This document shows, piece by piece, positions 16,584-28,432 of a DNA stretch of 64,000 nucleotides. Position 1 is the first letter of the stretch. Each line of letters begins with the position of its first letter. Source of the stretch: CAVQUE01 sp046290435 (GTDB lineage Bacteria > Actinomycetota > Acidimicrobiia > Acidimicrobiales > UBA8592); the NCBI GenBank assembly GCA_046290435.1, contig JBKAGO010000070.1, positions 248,001 through 312,000 on the forward strand, given 5' to 3'. The notes beneath the pieces are model-generated. The model was not told where the DNA came from. It did not search any database and saw only the letters and a program-made list of their open reading frames with translations. The position numbers and the translations under genes are program-made.

Positions 16584-18251
16584 ATGACCGGTCCCGAGAC
16601 GTCGCGCGCTCTGGCCGACCTCGTCGTCGGGCTGGTCAGGACGCTGGGCTGGTTGGGGTCCGCGTACGAGGCGTCGCCGGTCGGCATGGCCGTGTGCGAC
16701 GGGAAGAACCGCATCGTCACCGCCAATCCCGCCTTCGCCCGTTTCCTCGGGCGGCCGATCGGCGACCTCGTCGGCACCGACTTCGAGAGCCATCTCGGCG
16801 ACGTCCTCCCCGACGATCGGCGCTCCCCGTACCAGTTGACCGAACGTCGCTTCGTGCGCGGCGACGGCACCGAGGTGTGGGGACGCCTGACCCGGACACC
16901 GCTGCGCGACGACGCCGATCCGGCCATGACGTTCGTGCAGGTCGACGACATCACCGATCAACGGCAGTCCCACGACCGACTCGAGTTCGAGGCCAACCAT
17001 GATGAGCTCACCGGCCTCGTCAACCGGCGGACGCTGCTGTCCACCCTCGGCGAGGCGCTCGGTGGGTCGGCAGCTCCGTGCGGGCTGCTGCTGATCGACG
17101 TCGACCGCTTCAAGGCGGTCAACGACGCCATGGGCCACCCGTCGGGCGATCTCCTGCTCGCTGCGGTCGCCGAGCGCATCCGCACCGCCGTGCGCGGTGA
17201 CGATGTCGTCTGCCGCCTCGGCGGGGACGAGTTCGCTGTGTTGTTGCGGTCGGCGGCCAGCGCGGAAACGGCCGTCGCAGCCGCCGATCGCCTCCTGGAG
17301 GCGATGGCCGATCCCATCGCCGTCGGCGACGGCGAACTGCACTCCAGCGTGAGCGTCGGCATCAGCATGAGCCGACCCGACACCACCATCGACAGCATCC
17401 TGCGCGAAGCCGATGCAGCCCTCTACCGGGCCAAAGCTGCGGGGCGGAACCGCTGGGTCCGCTTCGACGACGAGATGCGTGCATCGCTCGAGGCCCGGTC
17501 GCGCCTCGAGGGCGAACTGCGCATCGCCGTCGATGCGCGGGCGTTGATGCTGCACTACCAGCCGATGATGTCCCTCGTCGACGGCCGGGTGATCGGCGTC
17601 GAGGCGCTCGTGCGCTGGCCGCACCACGTGATGGGCCTGCTCGGGGCGGACGCATTCGTCGAGCTCGCCGAAGAGGTCGGTCTCATCGACGAGCTCGGCC
17701 GATGGGTGTTGGTCGAGGCGTGCCGGGCGCTGGCGCGCTGGAATGACCATCCCGACCTCACGATGGCGGTCAACGTCAGTGCCATCCAGCTGACCCGCAG
17801 CGTGCTCGTCGACGACATCGCCGCCGCCATCGACGCGGCCGACATCGACCCGTCGCGGCTCATCATCGAGGTCACCGAGACAGCCGTGATGCGCGACCTC
17901 GATCGCTCCATGCGCACGCTGGTGGCACTGTCCGAGCTCGGCGTCGGCCTGGCGATCGATGACTTCGGCACCGGCTTCAGCTCCCTCGCCCACCTCAAGT
18001 GGCTACCCGTCGACACCTTGAAGATCGACCGGTCCTTCGTCGACGATCTCGATGCCGATGCCGACAGCAGGGCCATCGCCGCCACGATCATGCGGCTGGC
18101 CGACTCGCTCGGCCTCTCGGTGATCGCCGAGGGCGTCACCACCGAGGCCCAGCGCGACCTGCTGGTGGCGATGGGCTGCCGCCTGGCCCAGGGCCACCTG
18201 TGGTCACGGGCCCTGCCCGAAGAGGCCCTGCTGGCGTTCCTCGCCCGCTGA
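16584..18251 (+). CDS. PAS-GGDEF-EAL cyclic-di-GMP turnover protein
   Basis: A cytoplasmic dual-domain protein of 555 residues. A PAS-like sensor (about 20-130, ending VQVDDITDQRQ) precedes a GGDEF domain. The active site GGDEF is intact near residue 212, and the product-inhibition site RGDD is spaced five residues before it. The EAL domain starts with VIGVEALVRW near 340 and retains the metal and catalytic residues in MAVNVSA, VTETAVM, IDDFGTG, LKID and IAEGV. Both activities could be functional. The start is uncertain: ATG 16584 lacks a Shine-Dalgarno sequence and GTG 16578 is an alternative. No transmembrane segment is present. Confidence 0.9.
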   Translation: MTGPETSRALADLVVGLVRTLGWLGSAYEASPVGMAVCDGKNRIVTANPAFARFLGRPIGDLVGTDFESHLGDVLPDDRRSPYQLTERRFVRGDGTEVWGRLTRTPLRDDADPAMTFVQVDDITDQRQSHDRLEFEANHDELTGLVNRRTLLSTLGEALGGSAAPCGLLLIDVDRFKAVNDAMGHPSGDLLLAAVAERIRTAVRGDDVVCRLGGDEFAVLLRSAASAETAVAAADRLLEAMADPIAVGDGELHSSVSVGISMSRPDTTIDSILREADAALYRAKAAGRNRWVRFDDEMRASLEARSRLEGELRIAVDARALMLHYQPMMSLVDGRVIGVEALVRWPHHVMGLLGADAFVELAEEVGLIDELGRWVLVEACRALARWNDHPDLTMAVNVSAIQLTRSVLVDDIAAAIDAADIDPSRLIIEVTETAVMRDLDRSMRTLVALSELGVGLAIDDFGTGFSSLAHLKWLPVDTLKIDRSFVDDLDADADSRAIAATIMRLADSLGLSVIAEGVTTEAQRDLLVAMGCRLAQGHLWSRALPEEALLAFLAR

Positions 18252-18255
18252 CGCC

Positions 18256-18311
18256 CGCACTCCCACCACCGCACTCCCACCACCGCACTCCCACCACCGC
18301 ACTCCCACCAC
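18256..18311. repeat. Four exact 14-bp tandem repeats
   Basis: CGCACTCCCACCAC is repeated four times without change between the convergent GGDEF-EAL gene and the dihydroorotate-dehydrogenase-like gene. The strand is strongly C-biased (no hairpin), so it is not a simple terminator. Confidence 0.95.
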
Positions 18312-18338
18312 CCCGGCTGGACCGCCATCGCCGGCGGG

Positions 18339-19387
18339 TCAGCTCCAGCTCGAGAGTGCCTTCATGTAGTTGGCGCGTTCGAAGGCGCTCGGGTCCGGCG
18401 ACGAACGCTGGCTGAGGCTGCCGCGTGCCTGGGACACCGAGACGTAGCCATGGTCGTCGAACCAGCGTTGCATCTCGTCGAGGACGACGGCCACGTGGCC
18501 CGCCCCGTGCTGCAGCAACGCCGAGGCCATCGTCGTCACGTCGGCGCCGGCCAACAGCAGCTTCACGACCCCGTCGGCGTCGTGGACGCCCGTGGTCGCT
18601 GCCAGCGAGGCATCGATGCGGCCGGACAGTATCGCCATCCACCGCAGCACCAGGCGCATCTCGTCGGGCGAGCTCAACACGACACGGGGGGTGGTGGTCA
18701 GCGTCTCGAGATCGATGTCGGGCTGCATGAAGCGGTTGAACAGCACGAGGCCGTTGGCGCCTGCGTCGACGAGACGGCGGGCCATGTGCCCCGGGCTCGA
18801 GAAGTACGGGCCGATCTTCACCGCCAGCGGCACCGTCACCGCATCGCGGACCGCGGCCACCAGGGCGAGATAGCGATCCTCGACCTCGGTGCCGGGGACG
18901 TCGAGGTCGGCGGCCACCAGATAGATGTTGAGCTCGAGCGCGTCGGCGCCCTCGTCCTCGCAGACCTTGGCGTAGTGGACCCAACCGCCCTCGGATGTGC
19001 CGTTGAGGCTGGCGATGACCGGCACACCGAGCTCGGCCTTCGCGGCCACGAGCGTCTCGAGGTAGTGGGCGGGGCCGGTGTTGTAGGTGTCGAGCACCGG
19101 GAGATAGCCGCCGTACACCTCGGCGTCGCGCTCGCTCGCCACCTCCAGGCCGTGGAGGGCGGCGATGTCGTGCTCGATCTGCTCCTCGAACAGCGAGGGC
19201 AGCACGACGGCGGCCACCCCCGCCTCTTCGAGTTCGCACAACCGGTCGATCTCGCCGGTCAGCGGCGAGGCGGCCGCGACGAGGGGGTTGGCCAACTCGA
19301 GACCCAGGTAGCGGGTCGACAGGTCGCAGGTACCGGTGTCGTCGGCGGCCGAGGTGGTGGCCGTTGGCGCGGTGGTGGGGTCGGTGC

Positions 19388-19391
<4 letters not shown>
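18339..19391 (-). CDS. Dihydroorotate-dehydrogenase-like flavoprotein paired with NifJ
   Basis: A 350-residue TIM-barrel protein with dihydroorotate dehydrogenase family features: LGLELANPLVAAASPLTG, PVIASLNGTSEGGWV, ALELNIYLVAADLDV, PLAVKIGPYFSS, NGLVLFNRF and the phosphate-binding GVHDADGVVKLLLAGADVTTMASAL. Its start overlaps the nifJ stop (ATGA), so the two are co-translated. This type commonly sits next to pyruvate:ferredoxin oxidoreductase genes and is probably not the true PyrD of pyrimidine synthesis; its substrate is unknown. The first 25 residues are Thr/Ala-rich and look dispensable. Confidence 0.8.
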
Positions 19392-22993
<3,602 letters not shown>

Positions 22994-23013
22994 GAGAACC
23001 TCCTGGAGTTGCG
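22994..23013. promoter_or_regulatory. 20-bp gap carrying two divergent ribosome-binding sites
   Basis: AGGAGG for nifJ (minus strand) and GGAG for the split-barrel gene (plus strand) lie back to back with nothing else between the two start codons. Promoters for both genes must therefore lie within the opposing coding sequences. Confidence 0.7.
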
Positions 23014-23445
23014 ATGACCGCCGATACCCCCTCCGAGCCGATGGACGAGCGCACGGGATTCGCGATCATCGAGCCCGACGAGTGCGTTGCCCTGCTGGCG
23101 TCGCAGCCACTGGGCCGCATCGGCTTCGCCGCCGACGGCGCCCAGGTGATCCTGCCGGTCAATTTCCTCTGGCACGACGGCACCGTGGTGTTCCGCACGC
23201 TGGAGGGACAGAAGCTCGACGCGGCGATCTTCGCCCAGCCCGTGGCGTTCGAGGTCGACCGATGGGACCCCGAGGACCGTTCGGGATGGAGCGTGCTGAT
23301 CAAGGGCGTCGCCCACCGGGTATCGGAATGGGCCGAGGTCGAACAGCTCGAGACCCAGGGGCTCGTGCCGTGGTCCAAGCGCGAGTGGCGGCCCTACTGG
23401 GTCAAGATCGTGCCCAACGAGATCACCGGTCGTCGGCTGGTCTGA
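23014..23445 (+). CDS. Pyridoxamine 5'-phosphate oxidase-like split-barrel protein
   Basis: The 143-residue protein has the flavin split-barrel pattern: ECVALLASQPLGRIGFAADGAQVILPVNFLW, VVFRTLEGQKLDAAIF and SVLIKGVAHRVSE, as in the nitroimidazole-resistance-type PNPOx-like family. It binds FMN or F420 in known relatives; the substrate is unknown. It starts at ATG 23014 behind GGAG, while ATG 23041 would lose that site. It is divergent from nifJ with a minimal gap, which may couple its expression to ferredoxin metabolism. Confidence 0.8.
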   Translation: MTADTPSEPMDERTGFAIIEPDECVALLASQPLGRIGFAADGAQVILPVNFLWHDGTVVFRTLEGQKLDAAIFAQPVAFEVDRWDPEDRSGWSVLIKGVAHRVSEWAEVEQLETQGLVPWSKREWRPYWVKIVPNEITGRRLV

Positions 23446-23487
23446 GGCCGGCGGGGCAGGCGAAGCAAGCGGTAGGGGGGACATGCC

Positions 23488-23505
23488 CCGACCGTGTCAG
23501 GTCGG
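23488..23505 (+). terminator. Small hairpin after the split-barrel gene; rest of 23446-23627 shows no gene
   Basis: CCGACC-GTGTCA-GGTCGG forms a 6-bp stem 43 bp after the stop. No U-tract follows. The remaining 180 bp before the convergent FkbM gene contain nothing I recognise. Confidence 0.35.
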
Positions 23506-23627
23506 CGGCCTCCGGAACTAGAGAACAAGGGCCCGATACACGAGCACCCGATGCACGGGATCCGCTGCGGCCCCGCGGCGACGACGACCGGCGCGCGCTC
23601 CCGGCCAGGCCCTGCGATTCCGGCGGA

Positions 23628-24416
23628 TCAGTCCGAGGCGGTGCGCTCGTAGAAGTCGTCGGTGCGGCCGATGCGGGCCACGAACCGGTAGCCGCAGCCG
23701 ACGATGCGCCCGCGGATGGCGTCGTGGCCGCCGAGCGTGCGGTTGTTCTCGATCAGCAACCAGCGCGGCCGGAGCTCTTCGAGCCCGATGCCGTCGAGCA
23801 CCTCCATCTCGGCTCCCTCGACGTCGACGAGCACGAGGTCGACCGGTCCGAGATCGGGCACGAAATGGGCGATGGGCCCGGTCGGGACGCTGTGGCGATC
23901 GTGGGGGTACGCCTGCAGGTGCGCCGGCGAGGCGTAGTCGGCGAATCCCGACAGCTCGTGTTCCCAGCCGGCGACGGACCGGAACTGCACGAAGTCCCGC
24001 TCGCCCACATGGCCGGAGATGGCCGCCCGGATGAATGGCGTCGTCCGTTCTGCGGCCCATGCCTCCGCGAAGGTCGCCTGGGGGTCGAATGCGTAGCCGC
24101 TCCAGCCTCGGCTCTCGAGCCAGGAGGAGTTGTTGCCGCCGTGGGGCCGATTGCAGCCGATGTCGACGAAGGTGCCCGGATGGTCCGCATCGCCGAGGAC
24201 ACGGGAGAGGAACACGTCCTGACCGTGTTGGGACCGGAAGCCCGCAGCCTGATGGCGGTCGAGTTCGGCCGCGGAGAACCGGACGAGTTCGACACCGGGA
24301 TGGCGCCGGGCGAGGGAGCGTTCCGCCAGCGTCATCCGGACGGACTTCGCGCAGCGGAGCGGACGGTCCACTTGTGCACGGTGGCGCATGGCGAATGCTT
24401 TGATGCGCTCGCGCAT
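23628..24416 (-). CDS. FkbM-family methyltransferase
   Basis: The 262-residue product has the FkbM pattern: a SAM-binding GTFVDIGCNRPHGGNNS near residue 82, FDPQATFAEAWAAE, and the family's VDLVLVDVEGAEMEVLDG near 193 with LLIENN after it. These enzymes O-methylate sugars or secondary metabolites. The start ATG 24416 has GGGAG about 8 nt upstream. It lies downstream of the PspC operon on the same strand, with an 87-bp gap. No target sugar gene is nearby. Confidence 0.85.
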   Translation of the reverse strand: MRERIKAFAMRHRAQVDRPLRCAKSVRMTLAERSLARRHPGVELVRFSAAELDRHQAAGFRSQHGQDVFLSRVLGDADHPGTFVDIGCNRPHGGNNSSWLESRGWSGYAFDPQATFAEAWAAERTTPFIRAAISGHVGERDFVQFRSVAGWEHELSGFADYASPAHLQAYPHDRHSVPTGPIAHFVPDLGPVDLVLVDVEGAEMEVLDGIGLEELRPRWLLIENNRTLGGHDAIRGRIVGCGYRFVARIGRTDDFYERTASD

Positions 24417-24503
24417 GGCGATGCTCCCGGGTATCGGCCGCGCTCGGACCGTAGTACCCGTCGCAGCGCCGGCGGAAAACGCGAGTCGTCCGGGCGCCGC
24501 CGG

Positions 24504-24695
24504 TCAGGCCCGGATCGCGCTGACGAGACCGGCGATGGCCAGCGCGGCGAGGCCGAGCACCCAGACCCAGGTGGTGTCGTCCACCAGGGCACCGGTGAGG
24601 TGGACGGCGCCGATCGTGACGAAGGCGACGCCGAAGACCAGTGGGGTGATGTGGACCTTCCGGCCTGTCTGCACCTGCGTGTCGAGGTCATCCAT
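24504..24695 (-). CDS. Small two-helix membrane protein
   Basis: The 63-residue product has two predicted transmembrane stretches (about 18-38, PLVFGVAFVTIGAVHLTGALV, and 43-62). Its ATG overlaps the stop of the PspC/LiaF-like gene by 8 bp (ATGGATGA), implying coupled translation and a role in the same membrane complex. No characterised family is recognised; the gene is supported by overlap, coding pattern and hydrophobicity. Confidence 0.65.
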   Translation of the reverse strand: MDDLDTQVQTGRKVHITPLVFGVAFVTIGAVHLTGALVDDTTWVWVLGLAALAIAGLVSAIRA

Positions 24696-26247
24696 TGCGG
24701 ACCACCCCCTCGCCGATCCCGACCTCGAGCCGGATGATCAGCGAGCCCGGCTCCTCGGCGTCGTCGATGTCGTCGATGGTGGTCGGCGTGGCGCTGCCGT
24801 CGGCGACCTCGACGCTGCGGGTGCGGCGGAGGTCGTTGCCGAAGCCGTTCTCCTCGACGCCGAAGACGCGGAGCTCGCCGATGCCGACCTCGGCTTCGAC
24901 GGTGACCTCGACATCGTCGGGCACCAGGACCTCGGCCGAGCCCATGCCGAGGTCGACGGTGGTCGCGACCGTTGTGCCCGGCGAGATGTCCAGGCCGCTG
25001 AGATCCACCTCGAGCTCGCCGATGCCGAGCTCGTAGCGATCGCGCACGTCGGAGACCGACGTCGGGGCGTAGGTGCGTTGGCCGGTGCCGTCGTCGACGA
25101 GGGGCTGCACCGTTGCAGCACCGGCGAAGGCCAGTGCAAGCAGCAGGCCCGCGGGGATCAGACCCCGGCCGCGACCAATGAAGGCAGCGGTGATGGCGCT
25201 GATACCGACCACGACGAGGGCGACGGCCAGGACACCCGGCACCGTGACGTCGAACAGGTCGAGCTCGTCGGCGGCAATCGCTCCGGCGGCAAGTAGCGCC
25301 AGCAACGACAGCGTGACCCGGGTGACGACGGCCGGTCGGCGGGGTTCGGGCGGGCTCGCCGGTGTGGGCGGCGTCGGCGTCGGATGGGTTCCGGTCCACA
25401 TCGGGTCGGCCGCGGGGTGCTCCCACCGCCGGTCGAAACGAGCGGTGTCGTCGGCCTGGAAAGGGGTCGTACCGCCCCGACCTGTCGTGGCGGCGGAGAA
25501 CGCGACTGTGCTGTCGTCGCTCGAGCGTGAGGGCTCGCGCTGGCTGAGCAGCCAGATACCCCCTGCGATCATCGCGATCGGTACGAGTACCGCCCCTCCG
25601 TCGGGCGAAGCGAGCCCGAACAGCACGGCGAAGACCAGGAGCCCGATGGCCAGGGCCGTCGTGGTGTCGACGCCGGTGCCGTCGCGGCGGACCCGCATCG
25701 GCGGCTGCCCCGATCCGCCGGGGCCGGTGCCGTCGCCCTCGGGGAGCACGATCCACGCCACGAGGTAGGCGATCACGCCGGCGCCACCGATGAAGATGGC
25801 CAGCAGGAAGCCGAGGCGGACCAGCGTGGGGTCGATGCCGAGGTACTCGGCGATGCCGCCGGCCACGCCGCCGAGCCTGCGGTCGCGGGACCGGGTGAGC
25901 CGACGCGGGCCCGGCTGTCCCCACGGCTGACCTGGCGGCGGCCCTGCGTTCGGCGGGATGGGCGGCGGCGGGACGGCTCCCGGTGGGGGAGGCGGTGACG
26001 CGCCCTGGGGTTCGGTCGGGGGAGGGGCGTCGTCCAGGGCGTCGGACGTGGCCGGCGGCGTCGCGCTGGTGTCGGCGGTCGGCGCCGGGAAGACGTCGGT
26101 TGCGACGTCGGTGGGCTCATCGACCGCCTCGTCTCCGGCGTCGTCGGCTGGGCCGGGCAGGGGCGCCTCGTTCGGATCGGGCGTCTCGTGGAGATCGGGC
26201 GCCTCGTCGTCTTCTGGCGCTGTGTCGGGATGGTCGTCGTTCGGCAT
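24688..26247 (-). CDS. PspC-domain membrane protein with LiaF-like C-terminus
   Basis: A 519-residue protein in three parts. The N-terminus (1-115) is acidic then proline-rich. A PspC domain (about 118-175) follows, with RDRRLGGVAGGIAEYLGIDPTLVRL and a first membrane helix, then further helices. The extracytoplasmic or C-terminal beta-rich domain (YELGIGELEVDLSGLDISPG, VDLGMGSAEVLVPDDVEV) is typical of LiaF-like or cell-wall-stress proteins. It is divergent from a kinase that carries its own PspC domain, so the two likely form an envelope-stress sensing pair. GATGAT (26254-26259) six bases before ATG 26247 could be a leaderless -10. Confidence 0.82.
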   Translation of the reverse strand: MPNDDHPDTAPEDDEAPDLHETPDPNEAPLPGPADDAGDEAVDEPTDVATDVFPAPTADTSATPPATSDALDDAPPPTEPQGASPPPPPGAVPPPPIPPNAGPPPGQPWGQPGPRRLTRSRDRRLGGVAGGIAEYLGIDPTLVRLGFLLAIFIGGAGVIAYLVAWIVLPEGDGTGPGGSGQPPMRVRRDGTGVDTTTALAIGLLVFAVLFGLASPDGGAVLVPIAMIAGGIWLLSQREPSRSSDDSTVAFSAATTGRGGTTPFQADDTARFDRRWEHPAADPMWTGTHPTPTPPTPASPPEPRRPAVVTRVTLSLLALLAAGAIAADELDLFDVTVPGVLAVALVVVGISAITAAFIGRGRGLIPAGLLLALAFAGAATVQPLVDDGTGQRTYAPTSVSDVRDRYELGIGELEVDLSGLDISPGTTVATTVDLGMGSAEVLVPDDVEVTVEAEVGIGELRVFGVEENGFGNDLRRTRSVEVADGSATPTTIDDIDDAEEPGSLIIRLEVGIGEGVVRNG

Positions 26248-26374
26248 GGCTCCATCATCCTGACGACCGCATCGGGCCACCATCGGTGATGACCCCGAAC
26301 CGACCCCGACGCCGGCTCCGGGCGGTGAGGCTGTCTCGGGGTGAACCCTGATGGGACTCCGCCCCGAGGTCTGG

Positions 26375-26380
26375 GACAAT
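26375..26380 (+). promoter_or_regulatory. Candidate leaderless -10 (GACAAT) for the PspC-kinase
   Basis: GACAAT ends 7 nt before GTG 26388 and overlaps the ATG at 26379, which argues that GTG is the true start. Confidence 0.45.
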
Positions 26381-26387
26381 GGCGGGC

Positions 26388-27683
26388 GTGGCGACCACCG
26401 ACTCCCGCTCGTCTCCGGAGGCACCGGCGCGCCTGTGGCAGATGCCGCAGTCGGCCACCGAGGACCGCATGGTCGCCGGGGTTGCTGCAGGTATCGCGGA
26501 CGAGTTGGGCCTCGACCCGATGGTCGTCCGGGTGGCGTTCGCCGTGTTGGCGGTGGCCGGCGGCTGGGGTGTGATCCTCTATCTCGGCGCGTGGTTCGCC
26601 ATGTGGGCCTGGCCCGCCGAGCGTTCTGCGGCGCCCCGTCCCCCCAAGGGGCTGAGCCGCACCCATCGCCTCGCCGGCTTCGCGCTGGTCGTGTTCGGCC
26701 TCATCCTGCTGGCCCGTTCCCTCGGCGGGGCCTTCGTGCCCGGTCTCGTCTGGCCGGTTGCGCTCTTCGGCGCCGGCGTCGTCCTCGCCCACGAACAGGG
26801 CGTCGGGCTGACACGCCGGGCCGGTGGGACCTTCCCGCTGCGCGTGGCGGCCGGTGCGCTGGTGCTGCTCGCCGGCGTCGTGCTCGCCATCTCGCTCAAC
26901 TTCGACCTCGCCGCCGCCCGCGACACGTTCCTCGTCGTCGGCGTGGTCGTGGCCGGGCTCGGCATGGTCCTGGCGCCGTGGGTCTCGGCGTTGGCGGGCG
27001 ATCTCGCCGACGAGCGCCGGGCCCGTATCCGCGCCGCCGAGCGCGAACAGGTGGCCACCCACCTGCACGACTCGGTGCTCCAGACGCTGTCGCTCATCCA
27101 GCGGCGAGCCGATGACCCCGCCATCGTCGGGCTCGCCCGCCGCCAGGAACGCGAGCTCCGCAGCTGGCTGTACGGCCGTGGTGACACGACGCCCCACGGC
27201 GGGTTCCGCGCCGCCATCGAGGCCACGATGGCCGAGGTCGAGGAGCTCCACACCGTGCCGGTGGAGGTGGTCGTGGTGGGCGACCGACCGCTCGACGATG
27301 CACATGCGGGGCTGGTTGCCGCGGCGCGTGAGGCGGCCACGAATGCCGCGAACCATGCCGGGGTCGACCGGGTCGACGTGTTCGCCGAGACCGGCGACGG
27401 GCGCACCGAGGTGTTCGTGCGCGACACCGGGGTCGGGTTCGACCCCGCCGCCATCGGCGACGATCGACGTGGGATCGCCGACAGCATCCGGGGCCGGGTC
27501 GAGCGCCTGGGCGGCAGTGTGGTGATCGACACGGCCATCGGTGCCGGTACCGAGGTCGAGCTCGTGCTGCCCTGGAACGGCCGCCACGCCGTGGCCGACG
27601 ACGATGCGGGCGATGCGGGCGATGCGGGCGATGCCGGTGGTTCGGGCCCGGGCGGCGGCAGCGATCCGAACGAGGAGTGGTAG
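26388..27683 (+). CDS. PspC-fused sensor histidine kinase (NarL-type)
   Basis: A 431-residue kinase. An N-terminal PspC domain (ATEDRMVAGVAAGIADELGLDPMVVRVAF) leads into about five membrane helices to about residue 205. The dimerisation helix carries the phospho-accepting His in EQVATHLHDSVLQTLSLIQ, followed by a HATPase with AAREAATNAANHAG and DTGVGFDP. The C-terminal tail has a 9-bp repeat (encoding Gly-Asp-Ala). The start is GTG 26388 (leaderless) or ATG 26379. Its regulator follows 2 bp after the stop, and the divergent PspC/LiaF-like gene is the likely signal partner. Confidence 0.88.
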   Translation: MATTDSRSSPEAPARLWQMPQSATEDRMVAGVAAGIADELGLDPMVVRVAFAVLAVAGGWGVILYLGAWFAMWAWPAERSAAPRPPKGLSRTHRLAGFALVVFGLILLARSLGGAFVPGLVWPVALFGAGVVLAHEQGVGLTRRAGGTFPLRVAAGALVLLAGVVLAISLNFDLAAARDTFLVVGVVVAGLGMVLAPWVSALAGDLADERRARIRAAEREQVATHLHDSVLQTLSLIQRRADDPAIVGLARRQERELRSWLYGRGDTTPHGGFRAAIEATMAEVEELHTVPVEVVVVGDRPLDDAHAGLVAAAREAATNAANHAGVDRVDVFAETGDGRTEVFVRDTGVGFDPAAIGDDRRGIADSIRGRVERLGGSVVIDTAIGAGTEVELVLPWNGRHAVADDDAGDAGDAGDAGGSGPGGGSDPNEEW

Positions 27684-27685
27684 CG

Positions 27686-28363
27686 ATGCCCGACCCGATC
27701 CGCCCCGACCCGATCCGTGTCGTGATGGTCGACGACCACGAGTTGGTGCGCGCCGGGGTGCGCGCCGAGATCGAGGGGGCGTCGATCGACGGGCGCCGCA
27801 TCGAGGTGGTCGGTGAGGCCGACGACGTCGAGGGCGCCATCGACGTCGTCATCGGCACCCGACCCGATGTGGTGCTGCTCGACGTCCACCTTCCCGGCGG
27901 CGACGGCCCTGCGGTGATCGCCGGGGTGGCGGCCGCGGAGGTGGACACCACGTTCCTCGCCCTGTCGGTGTCCGACGCCGCCGAGGACGTCATCGCCGTG
28001 ATACGCGCGGGCGCTCGGGGCTATGTGACCAAGGCGATCTCGGGCTCGGACCTGATCGATGCCGTGGGGCGTGTCGCCGGCGGTGACGCCGTCTTCTCGC
28101 CGCGGCTGGCCGGCTTCGTCCTCGATGCCTTCGCCGGGACCATCCCGACGGCCCAGGTCGACGAGGAGCTCGATCAGCTGACGGCGCGGGAGCAGGAGGT
28201 GCTGCGCCTGCTCGCCCGTGGCTACGCGTACAAGGAGATCGCACGCAGGTTGTCGATCTCGGTGAAGACCGTCGAATCACACGCCTCGGCGGTGTTGCGC
28301 AAGCTGCAGCTGTCGAGCCGCCACGAGCTGTCGCGGTGGGCCACCGATCGGCGCCTGCTGTAA
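27686..28363 (+). CDS. LuxR/NarL-type response regulator
   Basis: The 225-residue regulator has a receiver domain (VVMVDDHELVRAGVRAEIEG, phospho-Asp in VVLLDVHLPGGDG, and KAISGSDLIDAVGRV) and a C-terminal LuxR helix-turn-helix (LTAREQEVLRLLARGYAYKEIARRL, SVKTVESHASAVLRKLQL). ATG 27686 is chosen over an upstream GTG because GAGGAG at 27672-27677 is correctly spaced. It forms a two-gene operon with the PspC-kinase, and the probable target is the divergent membrane operon. Confidence 0.93.
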   Translation: MPDPIRPDPIRVVMVDDHELVRAGVRAEIEGASIDGRRIEVVGEADDVEGAIDVVIGTRPDVVLLDVHLPGGDGPAVIAGVAAAEVDTTFLALSVSDAAEDVIAVIRAGARGYVTKAISGSDLIDAVGRVAGGDAVFSPRLAGFVLDAFAGTIPTAQVDEELDQLTAREQEVLRLLARGYAYKEIARRLSISVKTVESHASAVLRKLQLSSRHELSRWATDRRLL

Positions 28364-28420
28364 CGCCTGCGAGGGGCAGGGCGAGGAGCAGGGCGGGCAG
28401 CAGGGCCGGGCGACCGATGT

Positions 28421-28426
28421 CACAAT
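28421..28426 (+). promoter_or_regulatory. Candidate leaderless -10 (CACAAT) for the acyl-CoA dehydrogenase
   Basis: The hexamer ends 6 nt before ATG 28433; no Shine-Dalgarno is present. Confidence 0.4.
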
Positions 28427-28432
28427 GATGGG

